Shown here in pieces: positions 1 through 11,699 of a stretch of DNA of 64,000 bases. How positions within the stretch are numbered: position 1 is the first letter of the stretch; every line of letters begins with the position of its first letter. The position numbers and the translations under genes are program-made. The DNA is from Phytophthora sp. 'mugwort' (taxonomy: Eukaryota; Oomycota; Peronosporomycetes; Peronosporales; Peronosporaceae). Where the stretch lies: assembly GCA_033558025.1 (NCBI GenBank), contig JAUCEF010000002.1:496001-560000 (forward strand), in the 5' to 3' direction. The notes beneath the pieces are model-generated. The model saw only the letters and a list, made by a program, of their open reading frames with translations, did no database searches and was not told the DNA's origin.

Positions 1-63
1 TAGTGTACTTGGGTACACTTGCTCTGAAAGGTGACTTAGCACTCTTCATGTAACCCCGTTACA
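1..63 (-). repeat. Partial 3' LTR of the gypsy element
   Basis: This 63-base stretch matches the outer end of the complete LTR at 7686-7748 with only a few differences. Read on the minus strand it starts TGTAACGGGG directly after a polypurine tract, as a 3' LTR should. The rest of the LTR lies beyond the window edge. Confidence 0.85.
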
Positions 64-75
64 TCCTCCCCCACT
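64..75 (-). other. Polypurine tract of the gypsy element
   Basis: The minus strand reads AGTGGGGGAGGA immediately before the 3' LTR start TGTAACG. In LTR retrotransposons this is the site that primes plus-strand DNA synthesis. It fixes the 3' LTR boundary at position 63. Confidence 0.8.
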
Positions 76-81
76 TAGGTT

Positions 82-159
82 CGGTTTACCGACCATCCAG
101 GGCGAGTGAAAGGAAATCTCCGGTTTACCGACCATCCAGGGCGAGTGAAAGGAAATCTC
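82..159. repeat. 39-bp tandem duplication
   Basis: A 39-base unit beginning CGGTTTACCGACC occurs twice back to back, and the two copies are identical. It lies inside the gypsy element between the polypurine tract and the end of pol, just 5' of the plus-strand coding-like reading. Confidence 0.9.
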
Positions 160-296
160 CGTCTTTCACTCTCCAAGTCGTATTACATCGACTTCGCTGC
201 GGTTGGTTTCCACAGCCGGTTCATTTCCTTTTGAGCCCGAGCACTTCCGCGTGCTCTTCTTCTTCTTCTTCTTCGGCTTTCACGTCAGCCTTAAGC

Positions 297-2257
297 ATGA
301 CCAAGACTCGGTCTGGCAGCGGTGCGAAAGCGCCTGCCAAGCCTGTCTTCCAAGCAGCAGGCTAAGAGCTCTAAGCTGTCCGGTAAAGGCTCTGCCGCTA
401 GGGAATCCACCAAGGTGGCATCCAAGGTGACCCCCAAGGCAGAGGACTCGGATAAGTCTCCCATGTCCTGGGGTGATAATTAGATCCCGCTCTTCAAGGG
501 GTCTGACGACGACCCGAGTCAGTCGGACTCGCTTGGGTCCCATACCCCGCTGTCTGGCCATAACGGCGACGATGGCGACGCGCTGAAGAATGCCGAGCGT
601 CAGGGGAGCCCATGCTACCCAAGGAGGACGAAGAGAATCCTCCTTCTCCGGTCAAGAACTTGACGCTTGCTGAGGCAGCTGCGCGCATCAAGGCTGCTAA
701 GGCTGCAGCAGCCTCGGAAGTCAGCCTCAAGCGGCGAGCTGCTTCCACTTCTCCGATCCGTAAAGGGTATGGAACCCTCATGCTCATGAACAAGGAGCTC
801 TTCGGTTTCTCTTCCGATGAGGAGGAAGACGGCCAAGTCGGCCGAGAGATCTCCAACGATCTCGACGGGCAGCAGTCGGAGTATCAGGCTGCTCGTCATA
901 AGGGAGCGCGATCCCCGGCGACCCGGTCGCCTGTGAAGTACTCTTCACCTGTTCGTGGGGGTTCGCCTTACGCTCCCGGGTACTTCCCTTCTGAGGAGTT
1001 CCACGGAGTCGACGCCTACACTGGTCAGCAGCCGCATCGCGTGCTTCTTGGCGGGTGCTCTTCTCGGGGCGCTTATGAGCGCCACCTGGTGGCCAAGCAG
1101 CCCCTGTTCCAAACGTGAGCATTGCTCGGTGCGTGCTCCTGGCATCGTACAACACCCCGCTCAAGGAGTTCACGAGCCGGCGAAAGGAAGCCTGAGCTCC
1201 GGTCGGGACTCCGACCTATGTGGGGCTATCCAGCCGTGATGCCCCCACATGTGACTCTTTCCAAGAGGCCGAGGCCGTCTTTTGTAAGTGGGCAGCTACG
1301 CACTGCTCACAAGGACAACTCGAGGTTCTCCGGCATCTCACCCTAGGGAGGCTATCCTTGACCTCGGAGATCTGCGTATTGAGTTTGCCTTTGTGATAGG
1401 CAAACGTCAGCTCTCTCGAGAACTGCAGAAGCATTCCGCTTCTAGCGCTTATGAGCGCGGGTATAGCCTTAGTTGTAAGACTACACCCCGTTCGGGCAAG
1501 AAAGCCCTAACTACTTACGAAGCCGCCGCCGATTCTGTTCCCAGATCGCTACAGCCTTCGGGCAGTCAGCCTGGAACCGTTCGTACGGCTCCCAGGAGCA
1601 CTCAGCTTCCGAGTACCCCCTCCACTTCACGCGGAGCTGGCGCTTCCCGTGAACGCGCCGCTCCTGGAGCACACGCTCCACGTGGTAGTGGGTCTCCCCA
1701 TTACGATCGAGGAGAGGGGTGGTGCCATCGAACGAGTACGAATACGAGGCGTCACCCCTCCGGTCCAGCTCAGGACCTGGGGTTCCGCCTTCGGCTCCAC
1801 CTCGTGTCGTTGAAGACACCGCTCTCCGTCGTCGAGTCCTTGCGCTTGATATTGCGCTTGGACTTGGTGAGGGCGGGGCTGCTGCCGACCAGGCCGGGAG
1901 CGTTGGGGTCCTTGGGCCGATTCGTGACGATGTGAATCGTCTGGCCGACGATTTGTCGGCCCTCGAAGGACGGGTCGACCGTCGCACGAGTGACGTGGAC
2001 GAGATCATCCAACGTCGGGATGCCTTCTGGGTGTTCATGGACCGAGTCCAACGGGAGTTGTCTTTCTTCGGGACCTTCTGTGGCCTGTGCCCCAGGCGGG
2101 AGCGCCTCCTGCGTACTCCCAGCCGTATCACTATGGCTCATACTCGGCGTATGCAGCCGGGGTTCCTTCGTATGGAGCCCCTTCCGCGGCCCCGCAAGAG
2201 ACTGGGCCTCTGACTCTGGGCGCGCTCAGAGACAAGAGTCGCATCCTCGCTTTGTAG
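297..2257 (+). pseudogene. Frameshifted antisense reading frame in the gypsy 3' region
   Basis: The plus strand carries a chain of coding-like segments. They are a Lys/Ser/Ala-rich start at 297 (MTKTRSGSGAKAPAKP), a K/S-rich part at 349-483, a 168-codon open segment at 612-1118 with an acidic SSDEEED patch and Ser-Pro motifs, further pieces through about 1700, and a 164-codon segment at 1719-2213 with a heptad-like coiled-coil pattern (DDVNRLADDLSALEGRV). A Tyr/Pro-rich end reaches a stop at 2255-2257. Several frame breaks show that it is decayed. It overlaps the minus-strand chromodomain, so in part of its length both strands look coding. It may be an antisense ORF carried by this gypsy family, or a gag-like gene from another element. 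I do not recognise a domain. Confidence 0.45.
1514..1690 (-). pseudogene. Chromodomain at the pol C-terminus
   Basis: About 59 residues at the end of a minus-strand frame show the chromodomain pattern: HYHVERVLQER, then LRVKWRGYSEAECSWEPYER, then a helix ending in AIWEQ. In gypsy chromoviruses this module follows integrase and is thought to steer insertion towards marked chromatin. The frame upstream of it (about 1755-2131) is low-complexity and may be read in another frame. Confidence 0.85.
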
Positions 2258-2335
2258 AGCTGGGTCTGTGAGCCCTGCGGGTCATGGTACCGCTTCAGAC
2301 GGCCCACGTAGAACGTCAGGTGGATCGTCGTCGAC

Positions 2336-3658
2336 TTAGGTATATGCCGCACCAAGCCTGGCCAGGACCGCAAAGGGTCCAGTGAAGCGGTGCTTCAGCT
2401 TGTTGCTCCCAACGGAACTTACCGTGGCGAGTGGCAAGCTCCTAGTGTCTAGTAGGACTAAAATCCCCCACATTAAACCTTTCTTGTCAGAGTACCTTTT
2501 TTGTTTGTCCTGTGCCGCTGCCATGGCATCACGGACATGGCTGATTACGTCCAGTCTGGTGTCTATAAAAGACTCCACTTGTTTCCGCAAGGAAACCGGT
2601 CTCATATCTGAGACGTGGGAGGAAAGCGCTTTCCGAGCCTCTCCCCCACTTAGAATTGAAGCCGGGGTACTGCCTCGCAAAGTGAGCGGCACCCGTAGAT
2701 GGCGCAAGCCATTCAGATAGAACGGGGTGTACCCGGTCGAAGCGTGAACCACATTGTTGAGTGCAAACTCAACTACTGGCAGGCGTTCTGATCAAGTGCG
2801 AAGAGCCTCCGCACAGACACTGCGTAGAGTGACTTCAAGCACCGGTTGACACGCTCCGTCTGCCCATCCGTTTGAGGATGATCGGCAGTGGACATGTGCA
2901 CCTTGTTCCAAGTAGTTGGAACAGCTTTCGCCAGAAATCAGAGGTAAACCGCGGGCCACGATCCGAGAAAATTGTCTCCGGCAGACCATGACGGCGGAAA
3001 ACGCCATCCCGGAACAGCTTCGCAACCTGTTCCACGGTCACTGTGTTTTTGACCGGAGCAAGACGCACCATCTTGCTCAGACGGCACACGAACACCAAGA
3101 TGCCGGTGTTCCCGTGGCCGTCGGCTGGAAGTCCGAAGATGAAATCCAGACTCATCGACCTCCAGCAGTCCGCTGGAACGGGCAGGCTCTGCAAAGGAGC
3201 CGAGGCGTGCCCGGCGGGTTTCACCCGCTGACATGTTTCACATGTCTTCACGTACTGTGCGACCCATTGTACATGCGGGCCCACCAAAAGTACTGAGAGA
3301 CCGATTGGAAGGTCTTGTCGCGGCCCAGGAGACCGCTGGACGGCGCATCGTGAGCCTCCTGTAGGATGTCAAACTTAAAGTCCTCGTCGCTTGGAACGAC
3401 TACCCGAGGGGTTTCGTGGGGCTCCACTCGATAGTAGAGCAGACCATCGGCCCACTCGTATGGATGGAGCCGGGCTCTCTGACGTGGCTGAGCCACTCGG
3501 CCTTGGCTTCCTCGCCAGCGACCAGGAAAACGCACCAGAGGTGCCAAGGCTTCATCGCGTCGATACGCCATGCATATCGGATCGAACAGATCGGTCGTGG
3601 CACGGCTTATGTGCGTGAGCTCATAGTCCCGCCTGCATGACAACGCATCGACAGGCAC
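2336..3658 (-). pseudogene. Gypsy integrase, frameshifted
   Basis: The N-terminal zinc region is recognisable (CETCQRVKPAGH near 3235), then the catalytic core with SLDFIFGLP (first Asp about 3146) and FSDRGPRFTSDFW (second Asp). The C-terminal part at 2336-2752 contains TGYTPFYLNGLRHLRVPL and a GPF barrel motif. These pieces lie in at least three frames, so no intact integrase can be made. In the family this enzyme inserts the cDNA into the host chromosome. Confidence 0.85.
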
Positions 3659-3673
3659 GTTGAGCTTGCCAGG

Positions 3674-4939
3674 CTAGTACTCGACGTGGAAGTTGTATTC
3701 CGCGAAGAATGACAGCCACCACACCATCCGGTGGGACAAATGGGACGAATGCATCGCCGTCCGTAAGGATGCATGATCTGTGTAGATCACAAAGGGCTGG
3801 GAGCCTAGGAGGTGCACCCGGAACTTGACAAGGGCGTACTTCATGGCAAGCAGCTCCTTGTCATGAACGGGGTAGTTCTGTTCGGCAGCCTTGAGCTGCC
3901 TGGACTGAAATGAGATCACTCGTTCACGTCCTGCTGCATCGTGCTGCAGCAATGCACACCCGATTGAATAATCGGATGCATCACAGACGACGCTGAATGG
4001 CTTCACTCGTCCGGTAGTGCCAGGACAGGCGCCTTCTGTAGGCTCGCCTTGACATTGGCAAAGGTCTCCTGGTGCTCACGACCCCAGTGCCAGTCGGTAT
4101 CCTTCCTCAGAAGATCCGACAAGGATCTAGCCAGACCCGCGTACCCTTCGCTGTACTTATGGAGGTAGTTGGCTGAACCCAGCCACTTCCTCAGGTCTTC
4201 TGGGACCTTGGCGTTGGTCAAGCCAAAATGGCTTTGACCTTCTCCGGGTCGGCTCGATCGCCGACGTTGCTAACGAAGCAACCGAGAACTTTGATCTCTT
4301 GCGCCGCGAAGACGCACTTGTGTCGATGTTGGCATAGAGCTTGTTCGCTCTCATGACCTCCAACACTCGACGGAGGTGCTCCAAATGCACCTCCATAGCC
4401 GTCTTGCCTCTCTCGGCAAGGCTATGGACGAAGATGTCGTCGAAGTACGACTGTGCGTACGCACGCAGTAGTCTAAACAACTGAGTGATCAGCCGATTGG
4501 ACGTCGCCAGGGCATTCGACAGGCCCTGTGGCATCACCATCTACTCCCAGAGCACACCGTTCGGGGTGCTCACTGCGGTGAGCGGGATGTCGCTCTCGCG
4601 CATCAGGATCTGGTAGTATTCGTCCACCAGATCCAGGGCTCTATATAACTCGCACCCGGCCATGTTGTTTAACAACACATCCTTTCGTGGGATGGGTGTC
4701 TGGGCCGGCAAAGTTGCGCTGTTCAGCTTATTAAAAGCATGAACCAGACGCCACTTCCCGTTCGGCTTCCGAACGCAGAGGTTGGCGTCGAGTGCGGTGA
4801 TTTCGATTCCCGTCCCATGCCTGCCTTGGGCCTTCGGCCAAGAAGGCATCAATGACCTCGCACTGCTCTTAAGGCAGTGACCATTGTCTGGTGACACAGT
4901 ACTTTGTGCCCGGCATGAGATCAATCTCGTCCTTCCCAC
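3674..4939 (-). pseudogene. Gypsy reverse transcriptase and RNase H
   Basis: The reverse transcriptase shows CVRKPNGKWRLVHAFNKLN and the catalytic SYFDDIFVHS (YFDD at 4436-4447). A TAG stop at 4541-4543 sits where the family has a Trp (LWE-stop-MVMPQG), a simple nonsense change. RNase H follows with VVCDASDYSIGCALLQ (3950-3985 region) and the HDKELLAMKYALVKFR helix. A connection segment at 4003-4221 joins them after a frame change. The enzyme would copy element RNA into DNA, but it is dead in this copy. Confidence 0.88.
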
Positions 4940-5831
4940 GATCCGGTGGGAGTTGAGACGGTGGATCCTTGGACACCACGTCCTCGAACTCCTTCATCAA
5001 AGGATACACTGGATCCTTTGGGTTCTTGAGGATCTCAGAACCCAAGCGCGAGGCACGCTGGGAGGAGAATGCCTCCAGGACGCCCTCGTCTATAACTGAG
5101 GAGGAACTCAATTCCTCTGGAGTGGACTCTTGCTTCAAGAGTACCACCTCCGCGATTCTCCTGCCTTCAGGTCGGCCATGAAATCTGTCGGCGTCAACTT
5201 TTCGAGGTTCAGGAGCTCTGACACCTCTGGCAGAGGCTCTAGCTGGATGCCGCCTGCCTTGACCCGATGCCCGGTCTCGCCGTCGAGGATGTGATAACAC
5301 CCTTCGACAGGCCGCGTCGGAAGAACCCGGGCCCTGGGTTCCGAGTCGCTTGAAGCGACTCCACTCTGAAATGACTTCAGACTCGACTTGCGGTGTCGAT
5401 TATGTCGTCGACGGCGACCGTAACGTGGTACTTCGTTACCCAGCCTGTGGCCGTCTCATTGACGACGTCCAAAGCTTTTAGAGCTTCGTGTGGAACAAGG
5501 TTATCCACACAGGGAGCGCATTCTGCGCCTTCCTCGCCAGTTTCTGTCTGAGTGACACGGTGTGGAACATGGTTACCCACATAGGAAGCGCCTCGCGCGT
5601 CTTCCTCGCCAGTTTCAGTCTGGATGACTTGGGGTAGGTTACCCACCTGGTCGGTGCCTCCGGGCACCGCCATTCTTGAAGCCTCAGCCGCCGGTCTAGA
5701 TTCCGGCGGGCAGTCAAGGGCTATCCTGCAAGGACTGCCGCACTCGACCAGGTGCAGCTTCTGCTGCCACCGCTTCTAGGGAGTTGCTCAATACGTCGGC
5801 GGCTCCCAAGGCAGAGGTGAGAAAACATGAC

Positions 5832-6180
5832 TCACCATGCTCTTCCAGTAACTTCGGGCCGGCTGGCCCCGATGACTTTGTTTCGCAAATCGATCCATGG
5901 CTCATGTTTCTCGATCCAGGGCATGCCCAGAATCAAGCCATACTTGTCCATCTCTAGGACAGTAAACTGCTCCATGCTGTGGAAGTCCTCGAACTTCACA
6001 GCTAGATCCACATGGATCTTGGGAACGATAATCACCGTTCCATCGACCAGTTGTACTGACACTGTCTCGTTGCCTTTGCTTTCTCGTAAAGCATCGGACA
6101 ACTTGCTGCTTTTCTCCGCAACAATCTGGCGGCGTGCGAAGTTCTTCGACGCCCCGGAGTCTGTCAAGACTCGGAAGGGA
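5832..6180 (-). pseudogene. Gypsy aspartic protease
   Basis: A 111-codon frame begins with MTDSGASKNF. The DSGA motif at about 6147-6161 is the active-site signature of retropepsins. It is followed by the flap and ILGMPWIEKH, the usual second conserved block (ILGxxWL in this family). The protease would cut the gag-pol polyprotein. Upstream and downstream frames are broken. Confidence 0.8.
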
Positions 6181-6341
6181 TGGGTATATCCCCGTACACT
6201 TACGTGTAATACTTGCAGCCCAAGGCTGCCCTTCTTCGATTCGAGAGTGCAAAGACTGTCAAGGGCTAAGTCGTCATGGTGCGCGCCTCCCGCGCACCGC
6301 TCATGAAGATTTAGATCTTCCCCATGTGGGGCGCCCCGCCC

Positions 6342-7329
6342 CTACTGGTGTCCTGCGTTCCCCTGCCCGTGGGGTCGCGGCCTTTGCCAGCGACCCTTGA
6401 GCGCGACGGCTTGGAAGGGAAACGCTTTAGTTGTCCCCCCGCAGCAGACACGTGCCATATGCCCTAGCTTACCACAGCTATAGCAGCGAATATCATGCTG
6501 CTCAGCGAGCCCAAGTTCCATGGAAACTGGCCGCTCAGGGCTCCACCACTTGGTGTCGCAGCCCCTCGCCACATCGCCGCCGGCGTGCGTGCCTGGCGGT
6601 GACTGTACTCCTCTTGGAGGGCGACCTGGATCGCCTCTTCCAGAGTATTGGCCTGCACCCGAAATAGCTGGGTGCGGGCCGGGCCCACTCTTAGGCCGTC
6701 AATGAACGTCAATGAACACCGTCACCTTGATGTGTTCATGAAGTGGGTTTCCCACGAGGGGTGCGGTGAGCTCCCGCATCTCCTGGATTTACTCGTGCAG
6801 CTCACGTCTTCCCTGTTTACATGATAGGAAGCGTGACCGCTAGCGGTACTCATAGTTCGTTGGGAGCAACGCGGCTCTGAGCTGTTCATACAGCTGAGCC
6901 CTGGATGCAATGCAACCAGCGTTGTCGATTCCCGCGTATACGCCCAACTCTTAGCACGCCCGCTAAGGTTGGAGAGGGCGAAAGCCACTCGGAGGTGCTC
7001 CGAGGAGATGAGAGCCGCATCCATTGCGAGCTATACTTCTCGCACCCAGAAGTGAAGGTTTCACCTTCCTTCCTTTCATATGGGTTTACCTTCAACCTTA
7101 GCGGCTTGGGGTAGACCGGTTTCGGCTCTGCGGCCGGAACTTGCAGGTTGCTCCGAACATGTTCGATGAGCACCCGCTCATACATGTTGATCGCGGCCAC
7201 GCGTTCGACCTGCTCAGCTTGCGTTGACGACGCCAAGCTGCGCAAGGTATCTATTCCAAAGATACCAATCATCTTACAAACGGACTCGAACTCTGAGTCG
7301 TTCAGATGAGGAAACTCATTCCAGTCCAT
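6342..7329 (-). pseudogene. Gypsy gag with CCHC zinc knuckle
   Basis: The most likely start is the Met at 7329 (MDWNEFPHLNDSEFESV), shortly after the primer site. The capsid-like middle (LSNLSGRAKSWAYTRES, LEEAIQVALQEEYSHRQART) is split over three frames. Near the end, CYSCGKLGHMARVC at 6444-6485 is a CX2CX4HX4C knuckle that binds RNA. Gag forms the virus-like particle in which cDNA is made. It is broken by frameshifts and has no intact frame here. Confidence 0.8.
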
Positions 7330-7379
7330 GTTGCTAGGACCCAGAGTTTTCAGTAGTAACCCGCGTAGGCGTGGATTGA

Positions 7380-7396
7380 CTACAAGTGCTACCAAA
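7380..7396 (-). other. Putative primer-binding site
   Basis: Directly inside the 5' LTR the minus strand reads TTTGGTAGCACTTG. Its TGGTAGC core resembles tRNA-primed binding sites of gypsy elements, and its position against the LTR end is right. Complementarity to a particular tRNA was not checked. Confidence 0.5.
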
Positions 7397-7748
7397 TGTG
7401 GCGGGGCACACAACACCTAGCGCACAGGAAGTGTGATTTCCGGAGAGTATACAAATTCTCAGTGAACGGCAGTTCACTAGTCCCTGGCCTGTGGGACTGT
7501 TACCAAAATTAGGTAGATTTAAGACTGAATATATTTATAGCTGACCCCTTTTAATGCATCTACATACTAACTATTAGTCACCTATAAAGTTCCCTAGATG
7601 TTATCCTATTGAGTGGCTCTGAGGTCTTTGTGCCATATCTGTGGTACTTATCCATGACGTCATAGTGATGTTTGGCAACATCACTTAGTGCACTTGGGTA
7701 CACTTGCTCTGAAGAGTGACTTGGCACTCTTCATGTAACCCCGTTACA
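7397..7748 (-). repeat. Complete 5' LTR of the gypsy element
   Basis: This 352-bp LTR runs on the minus strand from TGTAACGGGG to CCCCGCCACA, with TG...CA ends. Its outer 63 bases recur at 1-63 and its inner 220 or so recur, inverted, at 10839-11059. Those two comparisons define both boundaries. Confidence 0.9.
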
Positions 7749-7818
7749 GCTGCGGACCTGTTAGTCTTGGTGAGCGCTAAGACTTATCCCCGCTGCGAGA
7801 ATTTACGCCAATCAATAA

Positions 7819-10803
7819 TGGTATCGGGTACTCCAGTTAGAGGTCCGCTGCAGACCTGTATGCTACGTAGATTTGGCCGCTACTGAAAGGGTTAAACATA
7901 TCTGTGCTGGCCGCTCGCTTATGATCCGTTTCCCGCACTATATGGAGACGTATACACCACATGAATCCTGGACAGGTGAAATTACAAGGGAGCATTTTTG
8001 GGATCATAGTTGGAAATAGCATTTCTTTCTAGAGGATCAGCATGGTGACAGCGGAGGTGAGCTTCGGTGCAAGTTGACAGGAGTTCACAATGTTCCCGGA
8101 TGTGACGTGAACTTGCTGAGTGTGAATGCCTTGGAGGAAAAATGTTGGCGATGCGAGTCCATATATCCTGAAAATGGTCCTCCACAGCGTTTAATGTGGA
8201 AGGGAGCAAAAGCGATTGTGTTTGAGAAGAGTCGGGGGTACTATTGTACTCAAAGTCTTCATGCGCCAACTCGTGTCGTTGCGTCTGTAGCAGCTGCTGC
8301 CACTTCTCTATTCTGGTGGCATCTTCGATTCGCACATGTTAATGCAGATGCATTGCAAAAGGTCTAATGTGATTAGCACGTGACTAGAATGCAGATTCCT
8401 GCAAGTGAGCAGACTGGTGCAGTGATTGACTGACGGAGTTGCATGTTGGCAAAGTCACGAAGAATGTCCTACATTATGTAGTTATAAAGAAAGGTCTGTG
8501 GGTGAAAATGTAAAATTCAAAATCGTTGAGAACAAGTACTACCGATGTTTATACGGCTTCTTGTTACAGCACAAATCTCAAAGTGCTGGTAATTCAAGAC
8601 GCTCATCCTACAGCTACATCAGCGCGGACAACGCGTCAGATTATTGGTTCCGATCAACGCTCTGAGTTCAAGAACGACGAATTGAAGAAGTTTATATGGG
8701 AGAATGGAATTCGTCCAGTACGTACAAATACGTACACTCCTAAAAAGAATATTCTCGTCGAGAAGATGAACAGTGTGCTGCTGCGGGCTGTACGCTCTTG
8801 CTAGTGACGACAGGATTACCGGACAAGTTTGTGGGGAGAATCATTAAAAATTGCACTGACTGTTTACAACTTCTCGCCAACGATAGTCAATCAGGGTCGT
8901 ACGCCGTAGAAGTGTATGAAGGTCAGCAACCTGATGTGTCTGGCTTAGGGGTGTGCTGGCACGTATTTAAAAGGAGCGGAAAGGCAAGCACGACCCAACA
9001 GCGCGAGATGCATCCGATGATATCGAGAACATGGATGATCGGGAGTTTAGAGACGAAGTAATCGGCAGGAAGAGAGCGGGACTAGAGATACGGGGGAGGT
9101 TGAGGTGGCTGAAGCCGTCTCGAGGCCTAAGAAGCAAAAATATGCGGAGATCTGGCCCTGAAGGCGATAATGCTGCTGATAATTCTGAAGATAGCTCACC
9201 TGATAGTGAAGATACGACCGAGAATGGTGATCAGCATCAAGATCTTGGAGGTGATCCGCAACCAAAAGACAGTCGCAAGAAACGGAAGCCTGGACTGGTA
9301 AAATACAACCGAAACCTGGCTTAGTCGAGGTGCAGCAGCCTTGTCGTTCGAAGGAGACACTGCGTGAGCCCCTTCGACGATCAACGCGTCTACGCCGGAT
9401 GAATATGGTTATTCGCTGGCCAACTATTTTATTTCGAAGATGGACGAGCTGCCGAAAACGGTTCGTGTAGCAATCACTGTCCTGATCGTGATACATGGTT
9501 GAAAGCGCTTGAAGTTGAATTTTAATTGATTCAAGCGAATGAAACGTGAATAGTGGTGGATCGTCTGCCTAACACCAAAGTAATGATAAAGCGTTGGGTC
9601 CTTATGATAAGAAGAAATCAACACGGAGAGATTGAATGGTATAAGGCCAGGCTCACCCTTCGCGGCTTTGAACAAGTATTGGGAGCGGTATTGGGAAATT
9701 TATTCGCCAGTAGTTAGTATGGAGGCAATTCGTGTGGTGATCGTGTTGGCCTTCTACTACAATCTGGATCCGTCAAATCGACTTCACTACAGCTGTTCTT
9801 AATGGTAGTATGGATGTCGATGTGTACATGGAGCAGCCAGAGCTGTATGACGATGGGAGTGATCGTGTTTGCTTGCTGAAGAGATTTCGTATGGTTTGAA
9901 GCAGGCGCTCCTCATCAAGAACGCAACTCTGAAGAAATATTTGATCAAACTCGGATTCAAGGCTAGTATTATTGCAGAAGGTGTCTACGTGAAGTGGATT
10001 GGTGACTCCCAGATCTTTCTCACAGTCTACGCCGATGATGTGGTCATTGCTGCAAGGACCGAACATATCGAATGGCTAATTGAAGTGCTTAGGAAAGAAT
10101 TTAGGCTGGAAGTTTTGGGCGAGATGAACCTGCTGCTAGCTATGGATGTGAAGGTTGAAGCCGACTGAGTCACACTTTCACAGGAGTCGTACATTTGTCA
10201 TCTTTTGGAAACGTTTTGTGCCAGGGAGCTCGAGTTGCACGTACTCCAATGGATATGAATTAGATCAGCAAAGCCAAAAAATAACTTATGGACCTGAGGT
10301 GAATCGGTCTGATTTGCCTTACCGCCAGATTGTGGGCACGCTACAGTACTTGGTGCGCTGTACGCGGCCTGAAATAGCGAGTGAGTTTCCATCCTGAGTA
10401 AGTTCATGAACTGCTACACAGAAGAACACTACGCGCTGGCTCAGCGTGCGTTGGCGTACCGAAAGGAACTGCTTCGTATGGACTGGTTCTACCGAAGAAA
10501 ACTGCAAAAGAAGAACTATTGATTGTTGGCTACGCGGATGCTGACCTCGACAATGATCCTGACACTGGTTGGTCAATATCGGGCCAAGGGGTGAAACTTG
10601 GAGGCTGTGTCATTGCTTATCAGAGTAAGCATCAAGATGCTGCACTTGCGGACACATGTAGTGCAGAGCTGACTGCTGCAAGTTCATGCGCCGACCAAAT
10701 TCGATGGCTGCAGAACCTGCTGGAGTTGGGGATACCTGCGCTATTTCCTTCAGCTTTGTGGACGGATGGCATGCCTGCCGTCCAAGTGATGGCATTGTTT
10801 TAA
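7819..10803 (+). mobile_element. Degenerate Ty1/copia retrotransposon (copy 1)
   Basis: Copia-type pol pieces occur in order on the plus strand. A GAG-pre-integrase domain lies at 8074-8367 (LFWWHLRFAHVNADALQK), integrase core fragments at 8526-9061, reverse transcriptase at about 9540-10168 with YADDVVIAA (Tyr at 10028), and RNase H at 10519-10803 with GYADADLDNDPDTGWSISG. Integrase before reverse transcriptase is diagnostic of copia. Frames change repeatedly and gag and protease are missing. A TGGTATCGGG match at 7819 could be its primer site. The 3' end is lost where a gypsy LTR fragment begins at 10839. Confidence 0.85.
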
Positions 10804-10838
10804 GGTCATCGACTACGGGATGCTGATTACATGCAAAA

Positions 10839-11059
10839 AGAGCCACTCAATAGGATAACATCTAGGGAACTTTATAGGTGAGTAATAGTTAATATATAGA
10901 TGCATTAAAGGGGTCACCTATAAATATATCAGTCTTAAATCTACCTAATTTTGGTAACAGTCCCACAGGCCAGGGACTAGTGAACTGCCGTTCACTGAGA
11001 GTTTGTTACTCTCCGGAAGTCACACTTCCTGTGCGCTAGGTGTTGTGTGCCCCGCCACA
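10839..11059 (+). repeat. Truncated, inverted gypsy LTR
   Basis: This stretch is the reverse complement of 7397-7620, the inner two thirds of the gypsy LTR, with a few differences. The first 127 bases of the LTR are missing. It ends at the same CCCCGCCACA boundary. The sequence beyond it (from 11060) is not the gypsy internal region, so it is a solo or broken LTR. Confidence 0.85.
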
Positions 11060-11699
11060 TCATGACTGCCTCGATTGCTTTGCACTTACGTCAGACGTTC
11101 AGCAGAATACTTGTATCTAGACTAGCGTCGCTAGTCAGGGCAAGGATCCGGAGAAGGACGTGGTTGAAGCCGATTTGTCGGAGTACGCGCTACGCGTGCG
11201 CGTCGCTTCCAAGCTGAAGGCCTGTTTTTCGTATGGTCCGGTCGATTGCTTGGTGGTTCGTCCGTCCACAGCCAAATTTGGCCGAAATTCACATTATATC
11301 GGTATGGCAAAGTAAGGCCGGTATCAACACGCTCTCTACCCCGGTACCATTAACAATGGTCCATTATCACGACAGTTGCACTGTGAATCCTGACCTAAAA
11401 CGACGACAGAAAAAGCTAAGTTATGAATCCTAAAATGTTGAGAAAAGAGCAAGTGGCGTGAGTGGCTTAGCACTTTCTAAAGAAAAGAGGGGAAAACCCG
11501 GAGAAATAGGTCAAGTGGACGGCTCGGTACTGTCGCTTCAGCAGGAAAACAAATCCCCCCAGACAACGGACATGCTGCAACAACCTGTGACTACCGTCTA
11601 TCGATACGTGCCATCGCTGGGTAGTCTCTCATGCATTGCTATCCACCACTTTCTTCCTCCAGGCCCTCAATGAGCGATCTGGCCCCGACCAGCACCCAG
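11060..11699. other. No assigned gene
   Basis: I see a short coding-like plus-strand stretch (DVVEADLSEYALRVRVASKL near 11157-11217) but no intact frame and no domain I recognise. It could belong to the 5' part of the MULE that follows. Confidence 0.4.

Larger units (their letters stand above)
1..7748 (-). mobile_element. Decayed Ty3/gypsy chromodomain retrotransposon
   Basis: On the minus strand the order is 5' LTR, primer-binding site, gag with a CCHC knuckle, aspartic protease, reverse transcriptase, RNase H, integrase, chromodomain, polypurine tract and the start of the 3' LTR. This is the standard order of chromodomain Ty3/gypsy elements (chromoviruses). The coding region is split by frameshifts and stops into many pieces, so the copy is not autonomous. 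About 1.4 kb separates the chromodomain end (1514) from the polypurine tract, which is long for this class. That stretch reads as coding-like on the other strand. The two LTR parts differ at a few positions in 63 bases, so the insertion is not brand new. Confidence 0.92.
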
